Source: Woronichinia naegeliana WA131
GTDB lineage: Bacteria; Cyanobacteriota; Cyanobacteriia; Cyanobacteriales; Microcystaceae
DNA length: 64,000 nt
NCBI GenBank assembly: GCA_025370055.1
Contig: CP073041.1
Coordinates: 6,232,272-6,296,271, forward strand
Direction: 5' to 3'
Of this stretch, positions 47,005 to 57,014 are shown piece after piece; positions within the stretch are counted from its first letter, which is position 1, and each line of letters starts with the position of its first letter. The notes under the pieces are model-generated. The model did no database searches, was not told the origin of the DNA, and was given only the letters and a program-made list of their open reading frames with translations. A program made the position numbers and the translations under genes.

Positions 47005-47694
47005 TCTGGCTACCTTGTTGTCCTTTCCCATTATCCTTTTTTTCTACAACCCTTACCTCGCCTTAAATTTAGAATTGCTGTTGTCTGTTTGCCTGAATCT
47101 CACCCCACTCTTTATGAGTTTTTGGACTATGCCGAGAAGATTGGAGAGGTTTACTCTTTCCATGAGCGTCGTCGTCATGGTCGCGATTGGCATGACTATC
47201 ATTATCGTTGGACTTATCACTTGCCCCTAAGAGATGGTTCCGCCGCCCTCAATACTCATTGGTTCGAGGTTACCGTTACTCGCCGTTCTGACGGTCAGGT
47301 TCTCTTTCACAACGATTGGATTACCGACCTTTTTCCCCAAGCCGATAACATTGTTGAGTTAGTCAGTGTCGCTCGCTCTCGTTGGAAAACCGAAAATGAG
47401 AACCATAATACTCTTAAGACTCAGGGCTACCATCTAGAACACAATTTTGGACATGGTGACCACCATCTTGCTACCTTTTTGCTCACCTTAAATTTACTGG
47501 CTTTCTTGTTTCACACCGTTTTACAGCTTTTAGATGAGTCCTACCAACGTATCCGACTACTTTTAGGGACTCGAAGATGCTTTTTTTCCCATTTACGCAC
47601 TCTTACTACCTATTTTGTCTTTGATAGCTGGCAACACCTTCTTGATTTTATGCTTGAGCCATTTGACTCTCTGCCCGCCACTAATTCCTCCTGA
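47005..47694 (+). pseudogene. ISNCY-type transposase, C-terminal fragment
   Basis: Plus-strand frame with LNTHWFEVTVTRRSDGQVLFHNDW, VARSRWKTENENHNTLKTQGYHLEHNFGHGD and LLAFLFHTVLQLLDE, the C-terminal catalytic region of ISNCY transposases (Glu in the WKTENEN segment). The start is missing. Followed by AAATTTAGAATTGCTGT (47701-47717), also present at 47065-47081 and inverted at 22759-22775, perhaps the element's end. Confidence 0.8.
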
Positions 47695-47779
47695 TTTTTC
47701 AAATTTAGAATTGCTGTATCGGGGGAAGGTTTTGGCTGCTTAAATTTTATAGCACCCAAACTTACGCCTTGGACTACTA

Positions 47780-49004
47780 GTGGTCTGTCAATTTTCTATT
47801 TGTGGATAAAGACGCTTGAGACGGATACGAGCCTCAGCCGTCGTGAATTGCCAATCTACCGACTTTTGGGAATGATTGCGCTGAGTGTACCAAGCCGTTG
47901 TTTCTTGCTCTAAAGTTTCCCGATCTGGAATTCGACGAGCTAGGCATTGCCGAGTCATTGCGGACAGCTCGTTTTCAGCAATATTAAGCCAACTGCCATG
48001 TTTTGGGGTATGGTGAATTTCCAACCGTTCGACTAGACGACGAGCCGTGGAAGGCTCAAATGCTTCATATAGTGAGGCAAGTTTGTGAGTATTTAGCTGA
48101 TCACATACTAAAATGACTTTGTCGTTATCAGCATAGTCGTTATCGAGTAAATTCTTAATTTCTGTTGCCCAGTCAACCGATGTTCTACGTTCACTGACAA
48201 CTGTCTTTCGCCACCCAGACAAGGGTTCTGTAAACATAAAGATATTGGCTGTTCCATTGCGTTCATATTCGTAATCATGCGCCTCTGGCTGTCCAGGTTT
48301 GGCTGGTAGAGGAAGGCGGGTTTCTTTGACCAATTGTATAGGTTGCTCATCCATGCAAATCACTGGACAATTGGGGTCATAGGGTCGGTGATAAATTTCT
48401 AGAACATCTTCCATGTTAGACACAAATTCGGCACTCTTTTCTGGTGGAATCACGTACATCTGTCGCAGATGAGGTTTTAGTTCATTTTTTTTAACACTTG
48501 ACGCACGGTTTCGTGACTAATTGCTGGCACAATTTCTAACTCGACCGCCTTGTCGGCTAGTAACCTCAATGTCCAACGGGCTTGACCAGCAGGCGGTTCT
48601 CCACAACGTAAGGCGATTAGTTTTGCTTCTACCTCTCCATCAATAATCGGTTGACGAGGCGGCGTTTTGCGGGGCTTGCGGCTTAATGCTGACTCCACAC
48701 CTTCATTGACCAATCGCTCCCTGAGATTGGCGACTGTGTTACGGTGACAACTAAAGGCGGCGGCAGCTTCCTCATCCGTCCATCCTTGTCCATTCACATC
48801 AATGTTTAACAGAATATTGGCGTGCTTAATTTTGTAAGCCGCTCCTTTGCCGATGGATACCAAATCTTTTAGGGTCTGACGTTCTTCTTGACTTAATCGG
48901 ACAATATAGGTCTTGAGCATGGTTACTTATTACGATATCTGTTGAGGTAATGAATAGCCTCTCCATTTTCCCTCAAATTCACAATCTTTAGCTTGACAGA
49001 CCAC
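47780..49004 (-). mobile_element. IS630-family element
   Basis: Ends GTGGTCTGTCAA and TTGACAGACCAC, each preceded or followed by TA (47778-47779, 49005-49006), the TA target duplication typical of IS630/Tc1. 1225 bp. Confidence 0.93.
47788..48920 (-). CDS. IS630-family transposase, two ORFs joined by -1 frameshift
   Basis: ORF 1 (48920-48477, 147 aa) is the winged-helix DNA-binding part (EEAAAAFSCHRNTVANLRERL, RKPRKTPPRQP). ORF 2 (48459-47788, open further upstream) is the DDE part: VICMDEQPIQL (first Asp), VILVCDQLNTHKL (second Asp), HGSWLNIAENELS (Glu). At the end of ORF 1 an A run (TTAAAAAAAATG, about 48484-48495) allows a -1 slip that yields LKKNELKPHLRQMYVIPPE, the continuous family sequence. 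Confidence 0.9.
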
Positions 49005-49065
49005 TAGGGTCATTTTTCAGTCCTCTTTTTAGTGGTTTTTCCCTTTTTCTAGTTTACACTCGACT

Positions 49066-49145
49066 TGTGTGTACACAGTAGCCAACATTGGGGGGCTGGA
49101 GGGGGCAAAACGGGGTTGACAGGTAGATGTGTGTACACAGTAGCC
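49066..49145. promoter_or_regulatory. Direct repeat with palindromic TGTGTACACA upstream of gltX
   Basis: The 18-mer TGTGTGTACACAGTAGCC is present twice (49066-49083 and 49128-49145), each containing the perfect palindrome TGTGTACACA, spaced 62 bp. TTGACA lies between them (49116-49121). It could be an operator pair for gltX, about 265 bp downstream, or a repeated mobile trace. No protein is assigned. Confidence 0.4.
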
Positions 49146-49409
49146 TTTGAAAGGGGGGAATCTGTGAATAGTGATCGCTTTTTGAAGGGAGAAAATGGGA
49201 AATAGGCGATCGCGCTTTTGGACTGGCCGAGTTGGGCCGCGATAGAACATTTCCAAACAAAATTAAGATAAGGTCTGCGATCGCGGTTTGGCAGATGATC
49301 AAGAGTGGTCATGGGAAAAAAAAGAAGAAAGGGGCGATTATGTTGTGAAGTGGCGATCGCGTTACCATGGAAGATTGTTCAACCTTGAAATACCCTCAGA
49401 GGAAAAACT

Positions 49410-50861
49410 GTGACCGTTAGAGTTCGTATTGCCCCCAGTCCAACGGGAAACTTACATATTGGCACAGCCAGGACTGCTGTATTTAACTGGCTATATGCGC
49501 GGCATCATGGCGGCCAATTTATTCTTCGCATTGAAGATACGGACTTAGAGCGGTCAAAGGCAGAATATACAGAAAATATTGAATCAGGACTGCGGTGGTT
49601 AGGACTAGATTGGGATGAAGGCCCATTTTTCCAGACCCAACGCCTTGAGCATTATCGCCAAGCCATCCAAACCCTATTAGATAAAAAGTTAGCATACCGT
49701 TGCTACTGCACCTCGGCAGAACTAGAGCAAATGCGAGAACAACAAAAGGCTGCCAATCTTGCCCCCCGTTACGATAATCGTCATCGTCATTTAACCCCAG
49801 AACAGGAAGCTGCCTTTATTGCCGCAGGTCGCAAACCGGTGATTCGCTTTCAAATTGAAGATGACCGTGAAATTGTCTGGCAAGATCAAGTCCGCGATCG
49901 CGTTGTGTGGAAAGGGAGTGATCTAGGGGGTGATATGGTCATTGCCCGTACTGCCGATCAAGAAGGAGCAACCTTTGGCCAACCCCTCTATAACTTGGCA
50001 GTGGTGGTGGACGACATTGATATGGAGATTACCCATGTGATTCGGGGCGAAGATCATATTGCCAATACTGCTAAACAAATTCTGTTATACGAAGCCCTAG
50101 AAGCTAAAGTTCCTGAATTTGCTCATACACCCTTAATTTTGAATAAAGAAGGAAAAAAACTCTCTAAACGAGATGGGGTCACTTCCATTGATGACTTTAA
50201 AAAAATGGGTTTTGTCCCCCAGGCAATGGCCAATTATATGACCCTATTAGGTTGGACTCCACCGGACTCAACGCAGGAAATTTTTAGCTTGACCCAGGCG
50301 GCAGAAAGCTTTAGTTTAGAACGGGTTAATAAGGCCGGAGCTAAATTTGATTGGGATAAATTGGACTGGATCAATAGTCAATATCTCCATCATCTACCGG
50401 CTCCAGAGTTAGTTAAATTATTACTTCCCTATTGGCAAGAGGCAGGTTACAATTTCACCCTCGAACAAGATGGAGCTTGGTTAGAACAATTAACCGTTTT
50501 AATTGCCCCCAGTTTAACCCGTTTACAAAATGCAGTGGCAGAAAGCCAACTTTTATTAACAGAAACGGTTGAAATTAAAGAAGATGCCCAACATCAATTA
50601 GAACAGGCTGGTGCAAAGGAGGTTTTAAGGCAAATTTTAGCTTTTCTGCAAACAGGGGAAACCCTAACAGCAGATGTGGCCAAGGAACAGCTTAATCAAA
50701 TTACCAAAAGCTTGGGAGTTAAAAAAGGAGTTGTGATGAAATCTCTGCGGGCGGGTTTAATGGGAACATTGCAGGGGCCAGATTTAACGCAATCCTGGTT
50801 ACTGTTAAATCAAAAAGGTTGGGATCAAATCCGTTTAAGTCAGGTTTTAGCAAACGGTTAA
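49410..50861 (+). CDS. gltX: Glutamyl-tRNA synthetase
   Basis: Charges tRNA-Glu (and in cyanobacteria usually tRNA-Gln, corrected later by GatCAB); glutamyl-tRNA is also the tetrapyrrole precursor. 483 aa, GTG start after GAGGAAA. HIGH-type motif in [19 protein letters not shown]-type motif in [12 protein letters not shown], Cys pair YRCYC in the acceptor-binding region. Complete. The stop overlaps the convergent ldpA stop by 4 bp. Confidence 0.97.
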   Translation: MTVRVRIAPSPTGNLHIGTARTAVFNWLYARHHGGQFILRIEDTDLERSKAEYTENIESGLRWLGLDWDEGPFFQTQRLEHYRQAIQTLLDKKLAYRCYCTSAELEQMREQQKAANLAPRYDNRHRHLTPEQEAAFIAAGRKPVIRFQIEDDREIVWQDQVRDRVVWKGSDLGGDMVIARTADQEGATFGQPLYNLAVVVDDIDMEITHVIRGEDHIANTAKQILLYEALEAKVPEFAHTPLILNKEGKKLSKRDGVTSIDDFKKMGFVPQAMANYMTLLGWTPPDSTQEIFSLTQAAESFSLERVNKAGAKFDWDKLDWINSQYLHHLPAPELVKLLLPYWQEAGYNFTLEQDGAWLEQLTVLIAPSLTRLQNAVAESQLLLTETVEIKEDAQHQLEQAGAKEVLRQILAFLQTGETLTADVAKEQLNQITKSLGVKKGVVMKSLRAGLMGTLQGPDLTQSWLLLNQKGWDQIRLSQVLANG

Positions 50862-51931
50862 TTTGACTTGTGCCTCTTTTTGAGGGGAGTGACCAGGGAA
50901 GCGGCGATCGCCACTGCTTGCCAAAGCAGATCGGGATGTTGCTCTAATTGGGGAAAAGTTCGATCTCGTTTTTCTAGTTCATTTAAGAGCGGGACTAATT
51001 GGGAACGGGCATAACTCCCATAGGCAATACCAGCGATCGCTCGACCATTAGACGGAGAATTGTCTAGCAGGTTAAGACTTTTGAGCTTAGAGAGGGTGTG
51101 GGCATTGGTTCCCCCCGCTAACTGCACATAGCCTGGTAAATCGGATGCCAGCACTTTCTGGGCTAAACGGATCGCCGCATGGGTTGTGCCTTTGCCAATA
51201 TCTCCACTCATGGAACGACCGTCGGTTTGCCAAATGAGGGGACAGGGTAACGGCTGAATCAAGTGATCTAAAAAATGGAGATAGTCCAAAACGTCTGGCT
51301 GTTCAGGACAACTAATGGCCAATATTTTCAAACGTTTAACGCTAGGCGCGATCGCTGACCAGAGGGTTTGAAATGCCTGTTGATGACCGACCTGGGTATG
51401 GAGTTCTAGGGCATCAATAGGATAGAGCCTTAACAGCGAAGCAATTTCCGTCGGGATAACTTGATGGGAATGGGCTGTAATCAAACCGAGGGGACAAATC
51501 GGCAGACAACGACCGCAACCATAGCAACGTTGGGGCATAATGCCATTGTTATTAATCGCTTGGGCGGGGCAAATACTCTCGCAGGGACGGGGACAGTTGG
51601 TCGGACAATAAATCGGGTCAAAATAGGCTTTCCGAAAATGAGGATCTTCGCCATCATTCAAGCTAACCATCAGCCAGGGCGAGCTAGAGGGAGAAAAGCC
51701 CCGTTTTTGGGCTTCAGTGACTAAATTTTGGGCCACAGTGATGCCTTCCTGAACTGCTTCGATTACTGCCCCATCAGCCGCCAGATCAATGCAATCTATT
51801 CCTGCCAAACCATAAGTGATCGCCAAACTCCGTAAAGCCGGTAAATCTTGAAAACTTGCCCCACCAATTAATTTGACCCAGGTTCCCGTTTGTAGCGATC
51901 GCAAAGGAGAGGTTGAACAATTAAGGGTCAT
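50858..51931 (-). CDS. ldpA: LdpA, iron-sulfur protein of the circadian/redox input
   Basis: 357 aa from the ATG at 51931 ([16 protein letters not shown]). The ORF runs 36 codons further upstream, but those codons read into a 212-bp MITE and are rejected. Two Fe-S ligand sets are visible: [14 protein letters not shown] and [12 protein letters not shown], a ferredoxin-like pair of [4Fe-4S] sites. LdpA modulates clock period with light and redox state in Synechococcus. N-terminal segment [22 protein letters not shown] and [11 protein letters not shown] are conserved in the family. Its promoter region now has the MITE about 65 bp upstream. Confidence 0.9.
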   Translation of the reverse strand: MTLNCSTSPLRSLQTGTWVKLIGGASFQDLPALRSLAITYGLAGIDCIDLAADGAVIEAVQEGITVAQNLVTEAQKRGFSPSSSPWLMVSLNDGEDPHFRKAYFDPIYCPTNCPRPCESICPAQAINNNGIMPQRCYGCGRCLPICPLGLITAHSHQVIPTEIASLLRLYPIDALELHTQVGHQQAFQTLWSAIAPSVKRLKILAISCPEQPDVLDYLHFLDHLIQPLPCPLIWQTDGRSMSGDIGKGTTHAAIRLAQKVLASDLPGYVQLAGGTNAHTLSKLKSLNLLDNSPSNGRAIAGIAYGSYARSQLVPLLNELEKRDRTFPQLEQHPDLLWQAVAIAASLVTPLKKRHKSN

Positions 51932-51997
51932 TACTAAAGTTATGCCTGCAAAATTTGGGTCGCAGTCAATTGTAGATCGGGAAAGAGTAAAATATTT

Positions 51998-52209
51998 AGG
52001 GCTTGCTGAAAAAGTCCACAAAACGAACCTAGATGCCACAGGGCGCGAAAAATGGTGACTTCAGAGATCAGTTTCCAGTTTTACCTCACATTTTTCCAGC
52101 AAAGTGCATGGATTTTGAGCCTCCAAATGCCATAACCTTGCATCTGATCGTTTGTAAAATGCCTGAAAGTATTGTCTAGCAAGGATTTTATCCTTATTCA
52201 GCAAGCCCT
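51998..52209 (-). mobile_element. 212-bp MITE, copy 4
   Basis: Flanked by ATTT on both sides (51994-51997 and 52210-52213), both ends intact (AGGGCTTGCTGAAAAAG...CTTATTCAGCAAGCCCT). Close to the 10.1-kb copy in sequence. It lies between ldpA and gnd, just upstream of ldpA. Confidence 0.92.
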
Positions 52210-52299
52210 ATTTAAACTTGTTAGATCATCAAAAAATCCCCCTAAAAAAGGAGGATCAGTAGAGATTAAAGTTTTGAACCTAAAAGCGTTGTATTTGGA

Positions 52300-53718
52300 T
52301 TAGGCCATCCATTCCGTATGGAAGAATTCTCCCCTGGGCTTATCAGTGCGTTCGTAGGTATGGGCCCCAAAATAATCCCGTTGAGCCTGGGTAAGATTCT
52401 GCGGTAAACTGGCTCGGCGATAACTATCAAAGTAGTCTAGAGAAGCACTAAAGGCTGGAACCGGAATCCCCAATTCATTGGCGAGGATTAACACTTCGCG
52501 CCAGGCTGCTTGCCGATCCAGAATACTTTGTTTAAATTCTGGTGCTAATAACAAATTCGGTAGGGCCGGATTATCATTAAAGGCTTTTTTGATCTTATCG
52601 AGAAAACCGGCTCGAATAATACATCCCCCTTTCCAAATCCGTGAAATTTCGGGCAAGTTAATATTGTAATTGAACTCAGCCGAAGCTTTGGCAATTAAGG
52701 CCATCCCCTGGGCATAAGAACACATTTTAGAACAATAAAGTGCGTCACGTACCTTGGGAATAAAGGCTTCTACATCACCACTATATTGATGGGTTGGCCC
52801 TCTTAACGCTTGGGATGCCGCTACCCGTTCAGCTTTAAAAGAAGACATTACCCTGGCATTCACCGCCGCATACATGGTTGGGATGGGAACGCCTAACTCT
52901 AGGGAGCTAACAATTGTCCAACGCCCTGTTCCTTTTTGACCCGCCGAATCCAAAATTAAATCAATAAGATGCTGTTGGGTTTCGGGATCTACATAGCTGA
53001 AAATATCCGCCGTAATTTCAATTAAAAAGGAATTGAGTTCATCGGTGGTATTCCATTCACTAAAAACAGAATGTAACTTCTCATTACTCAAACCTAACCC
53101 GTTGTGTAGCACATCATAGGCTTCGGCAATTAACTGCATGTCTCCATACTCAATGCCGTTATGCACCATTTTGACATAATGACCAGCACCGCCGGGCCCT
53201 ACATAGGTGACACAGGGGCCATCATCCACTTGAGCAGCAATTTTAGTGAGGATTGGCTCTAGTTCCTGGTAAGCAGTTTGGGTTCCTCCGGGCATAAGGC
53301 TTGGCCCTTTAAGGGCACCTTCTTCACCACCGCTTACTCCCATGCCGACAAAACCTAATCCCGTAGATTCAAGATCCTTTGTCCGACGTTCCGTATCTTC
53401 GTAGAGGGAGTTACCGCCATCAATGATCATGTCTCCGGCTTCAAGCAAGGGTTTAAGTTGTTCAATGACCGCATCTACGGGGCCACCGGCTTTAACCATG
53501 ACCAGAATTTTGCGCGGCCGTTCTAAGGTTTGCACAAATTCTTCCAGGCTATAGGCTGCTTTAACGTCTTTGCCCTGGGCACGAGTGGCCATAAAGGTTT
53601 GAGTTTTTTCAGGACTACGGTTATAAACCGCAATAGGAAAACCCCGACTCTCGACGTTGAGGGCTAGGTTTTCTCCCATAACAGCTAACCCGATAACACC
53701 AAAGGTTCGTTTTGTCAT
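52300..53718 (-). CDS. gnd: 6-phosphogluconate dehydrogenase (decarboxylating)
   Basis: Converts 6-phosphogluconate to ribulose-5-phosphate with NADPH formation in the oxidative pentose phosphate pathway, the main night-time NADPH source in cyanobacteria. 472 aa from the ATG at 53718 (MTKRTFGVIGLAVMGENLAL); nine further upstream codons are unlikely. NADP loop GLAVMG, IIDGGNSLYEDTERR, KMVHNGIEYGDMQLIAEAYD with the catalytic Lys, and ILDSAGQKGTGRW are visible. Complete. Confidence 0.97.
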   Translation of the reverse strand: MTKRTFGVIGLAVMGENLALNVESRGFPIAVYNRSPEKTQTFMATRAQGKDVKAAYSLEEFVQTLERPRKILVMVKAGGPVDAVIEQLKPLLEAGDMIIDGGNSLYEDTERRTKDLESTGLGFVGMGVSGGEEGALKGPSLMPGGTQTAYQELEPILTKIAAQVDDGPCVTYVGPGGAGHYVKMVHNGIEYGDMQLIAEAYDVLHNGLGLSNEKLHSVFSEWNTTDELNSFLIEITADIFSYVDPETQQHLIDLILDSAGQKGTGRWTIVSSLELGVPIPTMYAAVNARVMSSFKAERVAASQALRGPTHQYSGDVEAFIPKVRDALYCSKMCSYAQGMALIAKASAEFNYNINLPEISRIWKGGCIIRAGFLDKIKKAFNDNPALPNLLLAPEFKQSILDRQAAWREVLILANELGIPVPAFSASLDYFDSYRRASLPQNLTQAQRDYFGAHTYERTDKPRGEFFHTEWMA

Positions 53719-53831
53719 AATTACTTCCGATGAGGCTGTTGGCAAGGTAAATTCACTAAGGCAAATTCACTTTTTAGGGTAACTTGCTTTTTAGGATTAC
53801 CCACCATTCTCGTCGGAGATTCTTAACAAAT

Positions 53832-55028
53832 TCAGGGTGTCAGCAGGATTAATTGTCGTTGTTGTAGCGATCGCAGTTTATCGGGGGAAAAGGGACAAGT
53901 TTCTAGTAATTGACTGACTGGGGCTTGGGGATACTGCTCACAGGCCTGTAAAAAAGCAAATTCCTCATCATCTAGTTCAATCGGTCGATAGTCATAGTCA
54001 AACAAGCTAGGACTAGGCCAACCTGTCATGCAAGGGTGTCGTTCTGGAATGGCTGCCAATAGGTTTGCATCCTCCGACCAATCGGTGCGAAAGAAAGGTG
54101 GTTTAGCAAGGAAAAATTCGTAGTGAGTAATCTCTGGATCAAGCATTTCAATCAGTCGGTAGCGATCGCGTTCGGTGAGGGATTGAGCACGTTCCATGAG
54201 ATCGGGAGCTTTTTCAAGAAGACGTTCTAGCTGCCAATAAAGGGGATTGGAAAAACCGACAAATTCCAGACCGGCCACGTCAATGAGTTGAAAAAGAGTG
54301 TGAATATTGTAATCGACTTCCCGGGGATGGACATACATATCCGCAAAGGATTCATCCCGATGATTTTCCATTGACCATCGTTCTTTTTCCCGTTTAACGA
54401 GGCGATTATTTTCCGGCAAACTGGCTAAAATTTCTCGTCCTACCTTGACTCCATCTCGATAATCTCCTTTTTTTTCTCCCTGAAGTAAGGCGATCGCCTG
54501 TTGCATCAGTTGAATTTCCCAGCGACCCAGTTCGGCATAAACGAAAATATGAAACAAACCGCCAGCCGCTAATTTACTGGCCAAGGCCTTAATACCGGCG
54601 ATCGGATCGGGAAGGTGATGTAAAACGCCCACACAGTTGATATAGTCAAAAGTTCCAGGTAACTGGGCGGCATTTTCCAGGTTGAGATGCTGAAAACTGA
54701 CCCCAGATCGTACCACTCCCGACTGTTGACAGCGTTTTTGGGCCACTTCTAAAGCCTTTTCGCTTAAATCAATGCCCACAATTTCCGCTTCAGGATTGAG
54801 ATAAATCAGATATTCCGTACCAACTCCAGTGCCGCAACCTGCGTCTAAAATCCGAATATTTTGTTGGCTGGGTTTTCGTCCTGTACAAAAGCTATAGACT
54901 GCATTCCAGTTCCATCGCCAGTTATAGCCTGGGGGTGGTTCATCCAGTAGAGGTTCTGGTGGAAAGGGGTAGGTATTGTAAAGACCTTGGACAGCTTGGT
55001 GTTGGGGAGAGTGGGGCGTTATCGTCAT
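53832..55028 (-). CDS. Class I SAM-dependent methyltransferase
   Basis: 398 aa. Rossmann-type methyltransferase with motif I ILDAGCGTGVGTEYLIYLNP, acidic loop VGIDLSEKALEVAQKR, and FDYINCVGVLHHLPDP. A 50-residue N-terminal segment (YNTYPFPPEPLLDEPPPGYNWRWNW) and a long C-terminal tail are typical of a cyanobacterial conserved group; substrate unknown. Its start lies 130 bp from the divergent glycosyltransferase gene. Confidence 0.85.
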   Translation of the reverse strand: MTITPHSPQHQAVQGLYNTYPFPPEPLLDEPPPGYNWRWNWNAVYSFCTGRKPSQQNIRILDAGCGTGVGTEYLIYLNPEAEIVGIDLSEKALEVAQKRCQQSGVVRSGVSFQHLNLENAAQLPGTFDYINCVGVLHHLPDPIAGIKALASKLAAGGLFHIFVYAELGRWEIQLMQQAIALLQGEKKGDYRDGVKVGREILASLPENNRLVKREKERWSMENHRDESFADMYVHPREVDYNIHTLFQLIDVAGLEFVGFSNPLYWQLERLLEKAPDLMERAQSLTERDRYRLIEMLDPEITHYEFFLAKPPFFRTDWSEDANLLAAIPERHPCMTGWPSPSLFDYDYRPIELDDEEFAFLQACEQYPQAPVSQLLETCPFSPDKLRSLQQRQLILLTP

Positions 55029-55157
55029 GCAGTGGTTCTGGGAGGCAAGTTAACCAAAGACCATTCTATAGACCTGTTGGTCTTTTTTCTCTATTGATCG
55101 ACTGCCAGGTCATAATGGGAAAAGATCTAGGCGTTATCAAGAGATTAAAGAAATATA

Positions 55158-56288
55158 ATGCGTCATTGTTTTGTTTTTATCACCGTTTTTTCGGAAGAAG
55201 GCGGAATTCAGTCCTATGCCAAGGATGTTTTGGCAGCTTATTTAGAGGGATTAGACCAGTCACCGTCCTTAGATTCCTCATCTCCTGTAGCCGAGATTTT
55301 TCTATTACGCGATTCCTCGGATTGTCACAATCCTTTTAATGATGATCGACTAAAATTCCATTATCTCAAAACATTACCAGCCTGGCGGGGTCGTCTGAAA
55401 TTAGCGATCGCCCTTCTACAGGCCTTTAAACTGGAAAAACCCCAACGGGTATTCTGTGGCCATAGTAAGTTATCTCCCCTCATTGCTCTGCTCTGCCGTC
55501 TTTTTGGCATTCCCTATATGGTAATGACCTATGGCAAAGAAGTTTGGGACCCCTTACCCATCCTAGAAAAACTGGCCTTACATCAAGCAGACGCGATCTG
55601 GACAATAAGCCGTTATAGCCGCGATCGCCTCTGTCAAGCCAATCAGATTGAACCAGAGCGAGTGCAAATCGTCCCCTGCATCGTGGATGGAGATGTGTTC
55701 TGTCCTGGCCCAGCGTCTCCAGCGTTAATGGAGCAATATGGGTTAGCGGGTCATAAAGTTTTAATCACCATTGCCCGTCTTTGGTCTGGAGATATTTATA
55801 AAGGTGTGGATGTCACCTTAAGGGCCTTACCGCAAATTTTATGCAACTATCCCCAACTTAAATATTTGGTGATTGGTCGCGGCGATGATCAACCCCGACT
55901 AGTCCGATTAACCCAAGAATTAGGGGTGACTGAACAGGTTATTTTTGTGGGTTTTGTCCCCTCCGAAAATTTAGTGGATTACTATCGTCTTGCGGATGGT
56001 TATGTCATGCCTTCTCAGGAAGGATTTGGCATTGTTTATCTAGAAGCGTTGGCCTGTGGTGTGCCGGTGATTGCCGGTGATGCAGATGGTTCGGCAGATC
56101 CACTTCAAGATGGCCAATTAGGTTGGCAAGTTCCTCACCGCAATGTAGATGCTGTTGCTAAGGCTTGTATTGAGTTATTAAATAACAAAAATTGTCAAAC
56201 TCTAAAACCTCAATTAAGGGAGAAAACTCTCAAAAAATTTAGCAAGATTGCTTTAGTGCAAGTTTTACAGTCTGTCGTAGAGAATTAA
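55158..56288 (+). CDS. Glycosyltransferase family 4
   Basis: 376 aa. GT-B fold: N-terminal EGGIQSYAKDVLAAYLEGL, then GKEVWDPLPILEKLAL, ARLWSGDIYKGVDVTLRALP, and the donor-site motif PSQEGFGIVYLEALACGVPVIAGDADG with the two Glu of the EX7E type. It adds a sugar from a nucleotide donor to an envelope lipid or polysaccharide. Specific substrate unknown. No other polysaccharide genes nearby except the methyltransferase. Confidence 0.9.
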   Translation: MRHCFVFITVFSEEGGIQSYAKDVLAAYLEGLDQSPSLDSSSPVAEIFLLRDSSDCHNPFNDDRLKFHYLKTLPAWRGRLKLAIALLQAFKLEKPQRVFCGHSKLSPLIALLCRLFGIPYMVMTYGKEVWDPLPILEKLALHQADAIWTISRYSRDRLCQANQIEPERVQIVPCIVDGDVFCPGPASPALMEQYGLAGHKVLITIARLWSGDIYKGVDVTLRALPQILCNYPQLKYLVIGRGDDQPRLVRLTQELGVTEQVIFVGFVPSENLVDYYRLADGYVMPSQEGFGIVYLEALACGVPVIAGDADGSADPLQDGQLGWQVPHRNVDAVAKACIELLNNKNCQTLKPQLREKTLKKFSKIALVQVLQSVVEN

Positions 56289-56490
56289 TCTATCCTTAGA
56301 TAGAGGTAACGGTTTTTGATTTCCAGAAAACTGGGAAATATAGGTAAAAATGCACAAAAAAGATTAAAATTCGGCTAAAGTCTGAAGATTGTCACCTTGA
56401 GTTTAGAGAGTTGTGTCAAAAACCTCTCTGATCTCAATATATCTTTGCGACATTTTTGCTCTTACTCACACAACTCTAAGGTAATTTTCG

Positions 56491-56757
56491 ATGGATGTAC
56501 AACTCATCAATATTGGTTTTGGTAATATCGTCTCTGCCAATCGAGTGATTACGATTGTGAGTCCCGAATCTGCTCCCATTAAACGGATTATTAGTGACGC
56601 TCGTGAACGGGGACAATTAGTCGATGCTACCTATGGTCGTCGCACTAGAGCAGTAATTATTACAGATTCTAGCCATGTAGTGTTGTCGGCCATTCAACCA
56701 GAAACAGTTGCCCACCGCTTTGTTATTAGCAAGGAACCTGGCACTAACGGCACGTAA
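56491..56757 (+). CDS. RemA-like (DUF370) regulator
   Basis: 88 aa: [71 protein letters not shown]. The whole family is this short and this conserved. RemA of Bacillus is a DNA-binding activator of matrix genes; in cyanobacteria the role is not settled. Complete, with 200 bp of upstream non-coding DNA. Confidence 0.92.
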   Translation: MDVQLINIGFGNIVSANRVITIVSPESAPIKRIISDARERGQLVDATYGRRTRAVIITDSSHVVLSAIQPETVAHRFVISKEPGTNGT

Positions 56758-57014
56758 TTGATTTTATATTGATTTTACGGCGATCACGCTTTGCAATTAT
56801 TAAGTGAGAATTAATAAAATAACCTGAGTTCGGGATAAGCTAAAAGCCAGAAGCCTTGCTGAATAAGGGCTGTTATCGTATCCATGACTCTATTGGGTTC
56901 GTTCTGAACTCGTGCTGAGACCGTTTATCTGGAAAAGTCTCAATATTGGAACTTGTCGGCTCCATTTTGATACGACACGACAGAATAACGGAAAAATTGG
57001 AGAAACATACATCC
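56758..57014. other. Intergenic DNA, no gene
   Basis: Contains AAGCCTTGCTGAATAAGGGCT near 56851-56871, a fragment resembling the start of the 212-bp MITE. Nothing else supported. Confidence 0.4.

Noticed and set aside
49029..49312. Three overlapping minus-strand ORFs upstream of gltX
   Set aside because: They overlap one another in different frames and lie over the palindromic repeats; no start signals.
51932..52039. 36-codon N-terminal extension of ldpA
   Set aside because: It begins inside the 212-bp MITE and has no family resemblance; the ATG at 51931 fits LdpA.
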